From the NCBI RefSeq assembly GCF_039939195.1, contig NZ_JBDUUH010000005.1, positions 62,001 through 126,000 on the forward strand: a DNA stretch of 64,000 nucleotides, in the 5' to 3' direction. The notes below the pieces were generated by a model that was not told where the DNA came from, ran no database searches, and was given only the letters and a program-made list of their open reading frames with translations. Source of the stretch: Foliimonas ilicis. GTDB lineage: Bacteria; Pseudomonadota; Alphaproteobacteria; Rhizobiales; Rhizobiaceae. Positions 24,993 through 33,959 of this stretch are shown here, piece after piece; position 1 is the stretch's first letter, and the number at the start of each line of letters is the position of its first letter. The translations under genes and the position numbers were made by a program.

Positions 24993-25763
24993 ATGTACAA
25001 GAATAAGTTTGATCTCTCGGGACGATGGGCATTCATAACCGGGGGCGGCAGGGGCATTGGCCTCTGCACGGCGGAGGCCCTGCTCGAGTATGGCGCTGGC
25101 GTCGTCATATCCGACAGGAATCGGGATGTCCTGGACAGCGGGCGTGCCGAACTTGCCGCTAAAGGATATGACGTGGAGACAGTGTTGCTCGATGTCACGG
25201 ATTCCGAGGCTGTCGGGCGCGCTGCGGCGGAGGCGAATGCGAAACACGGCATCGATATCCTGATCGCCAATGCCGGGATCGCGTGGCCTGATACGCCGGG
25301 AGAATCCATGTCTGATGAGGTCTGGCACAAGGTCGTGGATGTCGATCTCAACGGCTGCTATTGGGCCTGCCGGGAATTTGGGCGCGCAATGCTTGAGCGC
25401 GGACGCGGTTCAATCGTTACCGTTGGTTCAATGTCAGGCCTGATTTCCAACAAGCCCCAGCGTCAGGTGCATTACAACGCCGCAAAGGCGGGCGTCCATC
25501 ACATGACGAAATCGCTAGCTGGCGAATGGGCCGAGCGTGGCGTTCGCGTCAACTCAGTGGCTCCGACTTACGTCGATACCGTCATGTCTCGCGGCGGTTT
25601 TTCCGAACCGGCGTTGTTCCCGATCTGGATGGATGGCACACCGATGAAACGTGTCGCAACTGCGGAAGAGATTGCATCCGCGATCCTCTTTCTGTCGACC
25701 GACGCTTCAAGTGCAATGACAGGTTCCATCGTAGTCGTGGATTGCGGATATACCATCTGGTAA
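24993..25763 (+). CDS. SDR polyol dehydrogenase
   Basis: A 256-residue classical SDR with TGGGRGIG near residue 17, IANAG near 93, the catalytic serine in GSMSG and YNAAK near 159. The C-terminus IVVVDCGYTIW is close to the GYTxW ending of galactitol, D-arabinitol and sorbitol dehydrogenases of this family. It should oxidise the imported polyol to a ketose in the cytoplasm. The ATG at 24993 is preferred over a GTG at 24981 that overlaps the ATPase stop. It closes the importer operon. Confidence 0.85.
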   Translation: MYKNKFDLSGRWAFITGGGRGIGLCTAEALLEYGAGVVISDRNRDVLDSGRAELAAKGYDVETVLLDVTDSEAVGRAAAEANAKHGIDILIANAGIAWPDTPGESMSDEVWHKVVDVDLNGCYWACREFGRAMLERGRGSIVTVGSMSGLISNKPQRQVHYNAAKAGVHHMTKSLAGEWAERGVRVNSVAPTYVDTVMSRGGFSEPALFPIWMDGTPMKRVATAEEIASAILFLSTDASSAMTGSIVVVDCGYTIW

Positions 25764-25851
25764 CGATGAGCGGAGGCTATGCTAGATCGGCCGGGCTGGC
25801 GGTTCCGGTAGTTCGAGCCAAGAGGGCAAGCGGAAAGGATGATCCGACGTT

Positions 25852-26670
25852 ATGTACACTCATGCGACGAAACGGGTCGAAATGATTCCGGCAAAACGCC
25901 GTGCTCTGATTCTCGAATATGTCCGGCGTAACGGCACTGCTTCCATTCAGGAACTCACGGAAAAGATAGGCGGGTCTGCGTCCACGATCCGCCGCGACCT
26001 CGAACAGCTTACCGAAGGCGGATATCTGGAGCGAACGCATGGCGGTGTGCTTCTCGTCCCGCCGCTGCGCGCTACATTCGAGCGCGAATCCAACCTGAAC
26101 GCTCATTTTCAGCATCGTGAGAAAAACGCGATCGGCCAATTGGCCGCGATGCGCCTCAATGGCGGCGAAAGTGTAATTTTCGATTCAAGTTCCACCGTTA
26201 TCGAGGCGGTGAAAGTGCTGGCGCTGCGGCAGATCAATCTGACGGTTGTTACAAACAATATCGAGGTCGCCCGCATAGGCGCGAGCGTGCCTCAATGGCG
26301 GGTCATCGTCACGGGAGGAACAGTGCGATCGGGCTCTAACCTGCTTGCTGGAGAGCCGGGTCAATCTTTTTTCAACACGATCCATGCGGATGTCTGTTTC
26401 ATCGGTTCCTATGCCGTTACAGGATCGCTTCTGACAGATGCGACATTGGAAGTAGCCAGCATCAAACGCGCAATGATCCTCTCGGCACGTTCCACGATCC
26501 TGCTTGTCGACAGCTCAAAATTCCAGGCACCCGCCTTCTGCACGTTCGGCGATCTGTCACAGATATCGGAGGTGATTACGGATGAAGGGATCGACCCAGC
26601 TATCGCAGCCGGCATTCGTACTTTTGGAACGACCCTAACTACTGTCTCGGTGACTGAACACGAAGAGTAG
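25852..26670 (+). CDS. DeoR-family regulator
   Basis: A 272-residue DeoR/GlpR-type repressor. The N-terminal winged helix includes KRRALILEYVRRNGTASIQ and GGSASTIRRDLEQLTEGGYL, followed by the RTHGGVLL hinge. The C-terminal sugar-phosphate-sensing domain has VIFDSSSTVIEAVKVL, VVTNNIEVA and a lysine in VDSSKFQAP. Start at 25852, or at 25882 (MIPAKRR), which fits the family length equally well. It probably represses the polyol locus and is released by a phosphorylated intermediate. Confidence 0.87.
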   Translation: MYTHATKRVEMIPAKRRALILEYVRRNGTASIQELTEKIGGSASTIRRDLEQLTEGGYLERTHGGVLLVPPLRATFERESNLNAHFQHREKNAIGQLAAMRLNGGESVIFDSSSTVIEAVKVLALRQINLTVVTNNIEVARIGASVPQWRVIVTGGTVRSGSNLLAGEPGQSFFNTIHADVCFIGSYAVTGSLLTDATLEVASIKRAMILSARSTILLVDSSKFQAPAFCTFGDLSQISEVITDEGIDPAIAAGIRTFGTTLTTVSVTEHEE

Positions 26671-26895
26671 CTGGTCCAGTTCTTTCCAATATAATTCGCT
26701 GACTGCTCAATGCGTCAACCGCATCCTTGTCCCGTAGTGGGAGAAAGAAACGCGAATCGGTTCAAAATGCGGGTTTCAACGACTGGGAGACTACAAAGCT
26801 CTCAAAAAATGCTCGCGGACAAGCCTGGTGCCCATCGGTAGTGCACCGTGTCAGCTTCACCGGTGGTGTGGAGAAGGCCGTGCAGCGACCGACAG

Positions 26896-27981
26896 CTAAG
26901 CAGTAGAAGTGCGTTTCATACTTTCGATAATTTCCGCCATCAGCGCCAGATCGCGCCTTGAGTCCATTAGATCGGTAAGCGGCTTTGTGCCGTCAGTGAT
27001 ATGGCGGTGGAAGATTTCCAGCTCATTGGAAAAAGCGTCCATGTAGAGTGGTCCGAATGTTCTCGTCACCGGGCCGCCTGAGCCGCTTTCGGTTACTTCA
27101 AGCCGCGTCGGCAGGCTGCGGATGTAGGGGGTGTCGTAGATGATGCGAACCCGCTTCGTGTTCGACCTCACTTCGATCATCGCATCGAACAGTCCGAGGT
27201 CGTCGACCACAGCGTCGTAATAGGCAGCGAAATGCCCGTAGTCGAAGGTCACGCCTGTATTGGCACCGCCATTGGTGCGGTGGGCTGAAAGCACGCGAAC
27301 CGGTTCGCCCAGCAGTCCCCGCATTGCCGAAATATGATGGGAACTCAGCGCGGTCAGCCCCCGATAAGCACGAACGAGATCGGCAGGCGCATCGATGCCC
27401 ACTACTTCGCGTATCAGGGTCTCGCGTTCCTGCCCTCCTCGTGCCAGCAGCGCCGGGTCGATATCGGTCGGATAGAGGATATTCTGGCTTTTTTTGAGAA
27501 AATGCCGGCCTTCGGAGATCAAGTCGAAGATGCGGACATGGGTGATGTCGTCGAATGCAGGCAGTTCCTGCTTTGCGGTCAGATAGGCCGGAGCATAGCG
27601 CCGCATATAGCCGACGAAGATCGTCTTTGCGTAATCCTGTGAGAGCGCCAGAAGTTCGTCAATCTCCCGCACCGTCAGACAGGCAGGCTTTTCCAGCAGA
27701 ATGTGCTTGTTCGCTTGAATGGCCGTGCGTACGAAGCGACCGTGCGTATCGTCGGACGAGAGTACGAAAACCGCGTCTATGTCTGGCGCGTCGATCAGCG
27801 CCTCGGCTGAATCGAAGGCCGTGGCAGTCGGGTATCTGGATTGGCATAGATTCAGGAGGCTAGGTGAGACGTCGTAGAGACCGGCGATCACCCAGCGGTC
27901 GCGCTGGTCGCTCAACACCGGCAGATGGATCGACTGCGCAACTTCGCCAAGTCCTATAAGTCCTACACGGATCACCGCCAC
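26896..27981 (-). CDS. Gfo/Idh/MocA family oxidoreductase
   Basis: A 361-residue NAD(P)-dependent oxidoreductase. The Rossmann motif GLIGLGEVAQS is at residues 7-17 and the conserved lysine is in LLEKPACLT near residue 97. The C-terminal half forms the mixed beta-sheet domain, with HHISAMRGLLGEP. Start is GTG at 27981 with GGAG eight bases upstream. It is the last gene of the operon encoding the RbsABC-type importer. Enzymes of this family oxidise or reduce sugars and cyclitols, often at C1 or C3; the substrate is unknown. Confidence 0.85.
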   Translation of the reverse strand: MAVIRVGLIGLGEVAQSIHLPVLSDQRDRWVIAGLYDVSPSLLNLCQSRYPTATAFDSAEALIDAPDIDAVFVLSSDDTHGRFVRTAIQANKHILLEKPACLTVREIDELLALSQDYAKTIFVGYMRRYAPAYLTAKQELPAFDDITHVRIFDLISEGRHFLKKSQNILYPTDIDPALLARGGQERETLIREVVGIDAPADLVRAYRGLTALSSHHISAMRGLLGEPVRVLSAHRTNGGANTGVTFDYGHFAAYYDAVVDDLGLFDAMIEVRSNTKRVRIIYDTPYIRSLPTRLEVTESGSGGPVTRTFGPLYMDAFSNELEIFHRHITDGTKPLTDLMDSRRDLALMAEIIESMKRTSTA

Positions 27982-28052
27982 TGCAAGCTCCTTTGCAAGT
28001 TAATCTTTTCTGCAGCAGCAAGACGTGCGGCTTGTGCGTTTCGCCATTCGTG

Positions 28053-28817
28053 TCATGCAGCACCGGTTACGAGCGCAACGAGTTCGTTGCCGGTGGTCTC
28101 GGCCGAACGCACGGTCGCGACCATTTTCCCCGCTCGCATTACCCAGATCTGATCAGAGAGGCGACGGACCTGATCGAAATTGTGGCTGACGAGAATGACG
28201 CTCACAGCCTGCTCACGCAGCCGACGGATCAGCGCTTCGACATTGGCGGTTTCCTGCACCCCAAGTGCCGCGGTCGGTTCGTCCATCACAACAAGCTTGG
28301 CCCCGGAGCCGACCGCACGGCAGATCGAGATTGCCTGCCGCTGTCCGCCGGAGAGGCGCCGCACCCGCTGGGTGACCGAGGGTACGTTGATCGAGAGGCG
28401 CGACAACATCTCGCGAGCCTGTCTTGTCATGGCGGGCCTGTCGAGCAGGGCAAAAGGACCGATCCGGCGCACGATCTCGCGATTGAGAAAGAGGTTTTGC
28501 GCGACTGTCAGTTCATCGATCAATGCCAGGTTCTGGTGGACGGTTTCGATGCCGGCTTTACGTGCCTCGTCTGGATTGGCAAAGGGGTGGGACTGTCCGT
28601 CGAACAAGATATTGCCCGCGTCCGGCGTGTGCACGCCGACCAGGCAGCGCATCAGCGTGGACTTCCCGGCACCATTATCGCCGATCACCGCGGTTACTTC
28701 GCCGCGGCGAGCCTGGAAATCGACGTCGGTAAACGCCCGGATACCGCCGAAATGTTTGCTCAAACCTTCGCAGGCCAGGATGGCATCAGAAGACGAGGAG
28801 TGTTTGACGGCGCTCAT
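28053..28817 (-). CDS. Sugar ABC importer ATPase, single-domain (FrcA/RbsA-like)
   Basis: A 254-residue ATPase with Walker A GDNGAGKSTLMRC (about 37-49), signature RLSGGQRQAISICRAVG, Walker B LVVMDEPTAALG and the H-loop VSHNFDQVRRL. RbsA proteins normally carry two ATPase domains; this one has one, as in FrcA of rhizobia. It overlaps the permease gene upstream by the ATGA arrangement. It energises the importer formed with the proteins encoded at 28814 and 29812. Confidence 0.88.
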   Translation of the reverse strand: MSAVKHSSSSDAILACEGLSKHFGGIRAFTDVDFQARRGEVTAVIGDNGAGKSTLMRCLVGVHTPDAGNILFDGQSHPFANPDEARKAGIETVHQNLALIDELTVAQNLFLNREIVRRIGPFALLDRPAMTRQAREMLSRLSINVPSVTQRVRRLSGGQRQAISICRAVGSGAKLVVMDEPTAALGVQETANVEALIRRLREQAVSVILVSHNFDQVRRLSDQIWVMRAGKMVATVRSAETTGNELVALVTGAA

Positions 28818-29815
28818 CGCTGATACCGCATGATCAAGGCAGCCAGCACCACGATAGCGCCCACGGCCAGGGGTTGGTAGAAAGCCGATACGTTGAGCAG
28901 CGTCAGCCCGTTGACCAGCGTAGTGAGCATGAGAGCGCCGATCGCCGGGCCTAAAATGCTGGCGCGTCCGCCAAACAGGCTGACCCCGCCCAGAACCACT
29001 GCGGCCACCGAATTGAGGAGGAGGCTGGTGTTGATTAGAGGTTCGGCGGAACCGATACGTGCAACCAGCAGCAGCGCAGCAATCCCCGCGCAGAAGCCGG
29101 AAATCGTATAGGCCGCGATCTTGACGCCGTTCGTTCTGATGCCCAGCGAGCGGGCGCTTTCAGTCTGACCGCCCGTTGCCAGAAGATGAACACCGAAACG
29201 GGTGTAAAAAAGCGCGATGTGGGCCACGAGAACGGCGGCAATTGCCACCCAGACCGGATAGCCGAATGGCCCGAAGGAGCCCGAGGCCAGCCGCAATAGA
29301 AAGGTCGAGCTCACCATCGTCGGTTCTCCGCCCGACAGGATCAGGCCGAGACCCGTGACGGCCGAAAGCGTGCCGAGCGTCACCACGAAATCGGGAATTT
29401 TGCCGACCGTAATGATGACACCGTTCAAGAAGCCCACAAGGCTGGTCGCGACGACAGCGAGAACACAGGCCAGAAAAATCCCACCGCCTGCCGCGTTGAC
29501 GAGGCCGAGGATTATGGCGCCCAGCATGACGGCTGCCGCCAACGAAAGGTCGATGCCTGCGGTTGCCACGACGAAGGTCTGGCCGATCGAAAGAACGACA
29601 AGGATCGATGCCGCCAGCAACAATGCCTGCAGATTGGCTATGCTCAGAAAGACCGGCTGGGCGATGCCGAAGACGATAACGAGACCGACCAGCCCGACGA
29701 CCGATGCCCAGTCGGCCCAGAATGAAAGATCTGTGAGGAGAGCCGCCAGGGAAGGGCGGCTCTCCCCGACAGCGCCCGCTGCCTGGGAGGATGCGTTTTC
29801 GCCGGGCGCGCTCAC
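28814..29815 (-). CDS. Sugar ABC importer permease (RbsC-like)
   Basis: A 333-residue permease of the RbsC/XylH family. Recognisable parts are VVATAGIDLSLAAAVMLGA near residue 86, GLILSGGEPT, the G-rich stretch NSVAAVVLGGVSLFGGRASILG near 267-288, and TTLVNGLTLLNVSAFYQ. About ten membrane segments can be counted. It overlaps its neighbours on both sides by ATGA-type junctions, so the operon is translationally coupled. Confidence 0.88.
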   Translation of the reverse strand: MSAPGENASSQAAGAVGESRPSLAALLTDLSFWADWASVVGLVGLVIVFGIAQPVFLSIANLQALLLAASILVVLSIGQTFVVATAGIDLSLAAAVMLGAIILGLVNAAGGGIFLACVLAVVATSLVGFLNGVIITVGKIPDFVVTLGTLSAVTGLGLILSGGEPTMVSSTFLLRLASGSFGPFGYPVWVAIAAVLVAHIALFYTRFGVHLLATGGQTESARSLGIRTNGVKIAAYTISGFCAGIAALLLVARIGSAEPLINTSLLLNSVAAVVLGGVSLFGGRASILGPAIGALMLTTLVNGLTLLNVSAFYQPLAVGAIVVLAALIMRYQR

Positions 29816-30810
29816 TGTTGCAACATCTCGCGGAACGGATCCGGATAATCACCGCCGGGACGCGGGAAACTCTTGATCGAGGCTTCGGCATTTTCCTTGT
29901 TGATCAAGAGAACCGGCGCGTCGACTTTGGCGGGAAGCGTTTTACCTTTCGCGGCAGCCACACAGGCCTCGACGCCCATCGCTCCGACAACAAAGGGGTA
30001 CTGAGCAACGGTGGCAGCGAGTTCGCCGGCTGCGACGGATTTCAGCGCATCGACGATGCCGTCAAGACCGATCACCTTGACCTGTCCTTCCTTGCCCGCT
30101 CCCTGTACGGCGCGCTGAACGCCAAGCGCCATTATGTCGTTGGCTGCGAAGAAGCCCGCAAGGTCGGGATGCGCGCGCAGGATGTCCGTTGCCGCAGTAA
30201 GGGCCTTTTCACGGTCCCAATCGGCGCTGACCATCACCACGACGTCGAGCTTTCCGTCAACGGCCTGATTGAATCCCTTGATGCGGGCATTGCCGCCGAT
30301 ATCGCCGACGACGCCTGCGATCAGAGCAACCTTGGAGCCATTCGGAACAAGCTTCAGCATTTCCTCGCCGGCCAGTACACCAGCCGCGACATTATCAGTG
30401 CCGATATAGGTACTGATGGCAAAACCGGCGGCCTTGGCCTGCTCGGCGTCGATCGTACTGTCGATATTGACGATCGGCGTCTTTTTCTGCGCGACAGGCA
30501 CCAGTGCCTGCACGAGGTTGCTTACGCTGATCGGGTTGACCAGATAGCAACCGAAATCCTGCATCGCCATGGCTGTCAGGCGATCGGCTTGTCCCGTCGC
30601 GTCACCCATATTCGCCGCTGCCTGCACGCTGACCTCAGCGCCACTGGTTTTGGCCTGCTCGTCGATACCCTGACGCATATATTGGAAGAAGGGGTTGTCG
30701 AGACCCTTGATTACGGCGGCGACGCGGGGTGCGTCTTCGGCGTAGGCCGGTGCCGAAATCATCATTGCAAACAGACCAGCCCCGGTCATCAGGCGATTGA
30801 GCATGCGCAT
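29812..30810 (-). CDS. Sugar ABC importer binding protein (RbsB-like)
   Basis: A 332-residue periplasmic-binding protein of the RbsB family. The signal peptide ends near APAYAEDAP (about residues 20-24), followed by VAAVIKGLDNPFFQYMRQGI, ADRLTAMAMQDFGCYLVNPIS and AANDIMALGVQRAV. GGAGG eight bases before the ATG at 30810 sets the start. It heads a four-gene operon with permease, ATPase and an oxidoreductase gene. The 56-base element at 30978-31033 lies about 170 bases upstream. The ligand is probably a monosaccharide. Confidence 0.87.
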   Translation of the reverse strand: MRMLNRLMTGAGLFAMMISAPAYAEDAPRVAAVIKGLDNPFFQYMRQGIDEQAKTSGAEVSVQAAANMGDATGQADRLTAMAMQDFGCYLVNPISVSNLVQALVPVAQKKTPIVNIDSTIDAEQAKAAGFAISTYIGTDNVAAGVLAGEEMLKLVPNGSKVALIAGVVGDIGGNARIKGFNQAVDGKLDVVVMVSADWDREKALTAATDILRAHPDLAGFFAANDIMALGVQRAVQGAGKEGQVKVIGLDGIVDALKSVAAGELAATVAQYPFVVGAMGVEACVAAAKGKTLPAKVDAPVLLINKENAEASIKSFPRPGGDYPDPFREMLQQ

Positions 30811-30977
30811 TTCTGTTCCTCCCATTGTTGATCGTGCTGTAATCGGCTCATTCTTCGGCGAACTGAGTGCCTGAATCTGACGTGACGTAGGCCAGCGCTG
30901 CGATTTGCAGAGTCCAACCCCGGTACGGGCTATCTTTCATATCAGGCATTTCTCCTCCCAGAGCGCTGACCGATGCC

Positions 30978-31033
30978 GTGTCAGCATTGTCGCATGTTTT
31001 ATAAAAATTTAACACGCGTCAAGATTTAAAATG
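30978..31033 (-). promoter_or_regulatory. Promoter/operator element, copy A (LacI regulon)
   Basis: This 56-base block agrees with 40671-40726 at 50 positions by eye, although the genes downstream belong to different families. On the minus strand it contains TTGACG (31017-31022) as a -35 box and AAACAT 17 bases further as a -10 box. Between and over the latter lies AAATTTTTATAAAACAT (30994-31010), similar to the palindrome beside the lacI gene. I read it as a promoter overlapped by the LacI-family operator. The remainder of 30811-31115 shows nothing else. Confidence 0.65.
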
Positions 31034-31115
31034 GTGCGTAGAGACTTTTGATGTACTGCAATGCAGCAGAAGTGGTCAGACACCGATAATAGCGGTTGGT
31101 AAAATCGGCGTCCGG

Positions 31116-32207
31116 TCACGTCGATTGCAATGGTGCCAAGGCCTGCCCATCCGCACGGAACAGGTGGCAAGCAGATGGAGAAATTTCGAGCGCGATAGGG
31201 CCATGCAACGCCGTCCTGTCGCTGCCTTCTGTTTGAACGACCAGCGTGATGTCCGGTGCGATTTCTACGTGCAGGATGGTCAGACTGCCCAATCGCTCCG
31301 CCAAAACGGCTTGCCCGGTGAACAGCCCGCTGGACGAGACACGAAGATGTTCAGGCCGCATTCCGAGAAGTAGTTCATCGCCGGACCCGATCGTACCGGG
31401 CTCGACCGGTACGCTTAGTGTCTGGCCGTCGGGTAGGATCACGGAGATCCCCTCAGGACCGGTCGAGGCAATTTTCACCTTCAGCAGGTTCATCTTCGGC
31501 GAGCCGATAAAGCCTGCGACGAAGATATTGGCCGGCCGGTTGTAGAGGTCGAGCGGCGAGCCGACCTGCTCGATCTTGCCGGCATTCAACACGACGATCT
31601 TGTCGGCCATCGTCATGGCCTCGGTCTGGTCGTGGGTGACATAGATCATCGTCGCGGCAAGCTGCTTGTGCAGGCGCATGAGTTCGAGACGCATGCTGAC
31701 GCGCAAAGCGGCGTCGAGATTGGACAGAGGCTCATCGAAGAGGAAGACTTTCGGATTGCGGACAATGGCGCGGCCTATGGCAACACGCTGCCGCTGACCG
31801 CCGGAAAGTTCCTTCGGCCGCCGATCCAGAAGATGCGAAAGCTGCAGCACCTCGGCAGCCTCGTTCACTTTCCGCTCCCGGTCTTCTTTGGATACACCGC
31901 CGATTTTCAGTGCGAAACCCATGTTTTCTGCCACTGTCATGTGCGGGTAGAGTGCGTAGGACTGGAACACCATCGCGAGCCCGCGCTCGGAAGGGTCTAT
32001 GTCATTGGCGCGGGCACCGTCGATGAACAGGTCGCCGTCTGTGATTTTTTCCAGGCCTGCGATCATGCGCAGCAGCGTTGACTTGCCGCAACCGGACGGC
32101 CCGACGAAGACCACGAATTCGCGATCTTCGACATCCAGATCTATGCCTTTGATGATCTCGATGGCCCCGTAGGATTTGCGCGCGTCGCGCAGCTTGAGCT
32201 CAGCCAT
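31116..32207 (-). CDS. Carbohydrate ABC importer ATPase (UgpC/MalK family)
   Basis: A 363-residue ATPase with Walker A GPSGCGKSTLLRM, signature ELSGGQRQRVAIGRAIVRNP, Walker B VFLFDEPLSNLDAALR and VTHDQTEAMTMADK. The C-terminal TOBE domain has GMRPEHLRVS. GGGAGG precedes the ATG at 32207; a 38-residue upstream extension is discarded because it lacks a ribosome site and overlaps the kinase gene further. It is the last of the ten-gene operon and must serve the MalEFG-type proteins encoded at 37520-40636, eight genes away. Confidence 0.88.
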   Translation of the reverse strand: MAELKLRDARKSYGAIEIIKGIDLDVEDREFVVFVGPSGCGKSTLLRMIAGLEKITDGDLFIDGARANDIDPSERGLAMVFQSYALYPHMTVAENMGFALKIGGVSKEDRERKVNEAAEVLQLSHLLDRRPKELSGGQRQRVAIGRAIVRNPKVFLFDEPLSNLDAALRVSMRLELMRLHKQLAATMIYVTHDQTEAMTMADKIVVLNAGKIEQVGSPLDLYNRPANIFVAGFIGSPKMNLLKVKIASTGPEGISVILPDGQTLSVPVEPGTIGSGDELLLGMRPEHLRVSSSGLFTGQAVLAERLGSLTILHVEIAPDITLVVQTEGSDRTALHGPIALEISPSACHLFRADGQALAPLQST

Positions 32208-33237
32208 GGCTTGCCTCCCTGGCATGGGCACGTTCAGACGTGCCGTCCTTATTCTCGTCATCCTGCGCCATTGCCAGCGGCGCGCCCGGTTCGCCTTCCC
32301 AAAGAATGAGACTCGCCGCACCTATCAATCCTGCCCGGTCGCCGAGCTGTGCGGTAACGATCGGCACGTCCCGGTAAGCGGGCATGGCCCGCTGCTCGAC
32401 AATTGCCCTGATGGTCGGCGATAGAAGATCGAAACCGTTGGCGAGGCCGCCGCCCATTACGATCAGGTCTGGTGAATAGAGGTGAAGCAAATTGGTGAAG
32501 CCTATGCCCAGCCATTTCGCTTCTTCTTCGACAAGCTCGAGCGCCTGCCCGTCACTGGCGCGTGCGGCCTCCACGACGTGCCTGGCCGAAACGTCGCCGT
32601 CAGCCGAAAGCCGTCTGAGCAGGGAACCGTCGCCGGAAACGGTTTGCGCCGTTGCGCGGCGGCCGAGTGCTGTTCCCGATGCAACAGCCTCAAAGCAGCC
32701 GATTGCGCCGCAGAAACAGCGGCTGCCTTCCCCAGTGATAGTCATATGACCAATCTCGGCGGCAAGGCCGCGTCTGCCGTGATAAAGGTGGCCTTCCGCA
32801 ATGACGCCGCCGCCGATGCCCGTAGATACCGTGACGAAGACCAGCGAACCGGCACCGCGGCCTGCGCCGAAGCGCCATTCGCCGAGTGCCGCTGCATTGG
32901 CGTCGTTTTCCAGCCGGACAGGTATATCGAATTGCCGGCCGAGGATGTCGATGATCGGTACGTCGTGCCAGCCGGCAAGTGTCGGTGGGGCGATCACAAT
33001 TCCTGCCTTGGGATCAAGCGGTCCCGGCGCGCCGATGCCAATGCCGGCGATTTCGGTTTCAGGAAACTGTGCGCGAAGTTCATGGGCCAAATCTGTAATC
33101 TGGCCGATCACAGCTTCCGATCCGGCCCGCGACAGCGTTGGCGCCGACGCAAAGGCAAGAATCCGGCCGGTGCTCTCGACCAGTGCGCCGCGCAGCTCCG
33201 TTCCGCCGAGATCGAAGGCGAGGGCGACTTTTGCCAT
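32200..33237 (-). CDS. ROK-family sugar kinase
   Basis: A 345-residue ROK protein. The ATP phosphate loop is FDLGGTELRGALVES (residues 8-22), the catalytic aspartate is in LENDANAAALGEW (near 114), and the zinc motif CFCGAIGCFE (CxCGxxGCxE) lies near 183. These are the residues expected of an active glucokinase-, allokinase- or mannokinase-type enzyme, and no HTH is present. It overlaps the ATPase start by eight bases and shares TAATG with the epimerase gene upstream. The substrate is probably the hexose released by the enzymes of the operon. Confidence 0.87.
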   Translation of the reverse strand: MAKVALAFDLGGTELRGALVESTGRILAFASAPTLSRAGSEAVIGQITDLAHELRAQFPETEIAGIGIGAPGPLDPKAGIVIAPPTLAGWHDVPIIDILGRQFDIPVRLENDANAAALGEWRFGAGRGAGSLVFVTVSTGIGGGVIAEGHLYHGRRGLAAEIGHMTITGEGSRCFCGAIGCFEAVASGTALGRRATAQTVSGDGSLLRRLSADGDVSARHVVEAARASDGQALELVEEEAKWLGIGFTNLLHLYSPDLIVMGGGLANGFDLLSPTIRAIVEQRAMPAYRDVPIVTAQLGDRAGLIGAASLILWEGEPGAPLAMAQDDENKDGTSERAHAREASHG

Positions 33238-33959
33238 TAGGCGGCAACCTCCAGGCCGTGCAGCCAGGCGATGCGCTGTGCAAGATCGGGATCGCCGAAT
33301 GCCAGCGATCCGAGAACCACGGTCTCGGCTCCAGCAGCGCGTAGACGCGGCACCGTCTCGTGGCGGATACCTCCGTCAGCAGCAAGCACGATTTCCTTTT
33401 CGCGCCCGGCCTGTTTCATCAGCTTGCGTGCCTCGATCAGGCGTGGGCAAGCGTGTTCCGACAGGCTCTGGCCCTTGACGCCGATGGATGTGCCGAGAAG
33501 TGTTACGAAAGCCACTTCCTGCAGGAAAGGCGCGACCTCAGCCACCGGCGTTTCCAGCCGGAGCACGACGCCAGCCTCAGCGCCGAGTTCACGCGCCAGC
33601 CGCACAGCGCGCAGGCCGGCTTCGCCATTTTCGGCATGTACGCTGATGAGATTGGCGCCAGCCTCGATGAATTGGCGTGTCTGCTCCTCGACGATTTCCG
33701 CTTCGACCATGAGGTGCACATGGATTGGCTTCGAAGTCAGCTTGGCGATGCGGGCGACATAGTCGGGAAAGAACAGAAAGCCTGGAGTGAAACGGGCATC
33801 GGCGACGTCTATGTGATGAAGGTCGGCATAGGGTTCGATGCGCTTCAGATCGCGCTCCATATTGGCAAGGTCGGCAGACCAGAGGGAAAACTCGCCGAGC
33901 AGCCGGTTGCGTGGCAAAGCGGCGATGGCAGCGAGGCCGGAGAGGGATTTCGTCGTCAT
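33237..33959 (-). CDS. Ribulose-phosphate 3-epimerase family protein (Rpe/AlsE type)
   Basis: A 240-residue TIM barrel of the Rpe family. The two catalytic aspartates are in HHIDVADARF (near residue 49) and LAADGGIRHET (near 196), and the metal histidines in HHID and HVHLMVE. The loop FTPGFLFFPDYV replaces the VPNxxxGP of housekeeping Rpe. This and its context point to another sugar phosphate, for example D-allulose 6-phosphate (AlsE). It lies between hydrolase and ROK kinase genes, both overlapping. Confidence 0.82.
   Translation of the reverse strand: MTTKSLSGLAAIAALPRNRLLGEFSLWSADLANMERDLKRIEPYADLHHIDVADARFTPGFLFFPDYVARIAKLTSKPIHVHLMVEAEIVEEQTRQFIEAGANLISVHAENGEAGLRAVRLARELGAEAGVVLRLETPVAEVAPFLQEVAFVTLLGTSIGVKGQSLSEHACPRLIEARKLMKQAGREKEIVLAADGGIRHETVPRLRAAGAETVVLGSLAFGDPDLAQRIAWLHGLEVAA

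Noticed and set aside
29791..30831. Plus-strand open frame of 346 codons opposite the RbsB-like gene
   Set aside because: The opposite frame carries a signal peptide and RbsB motifs; this one is its shadow.
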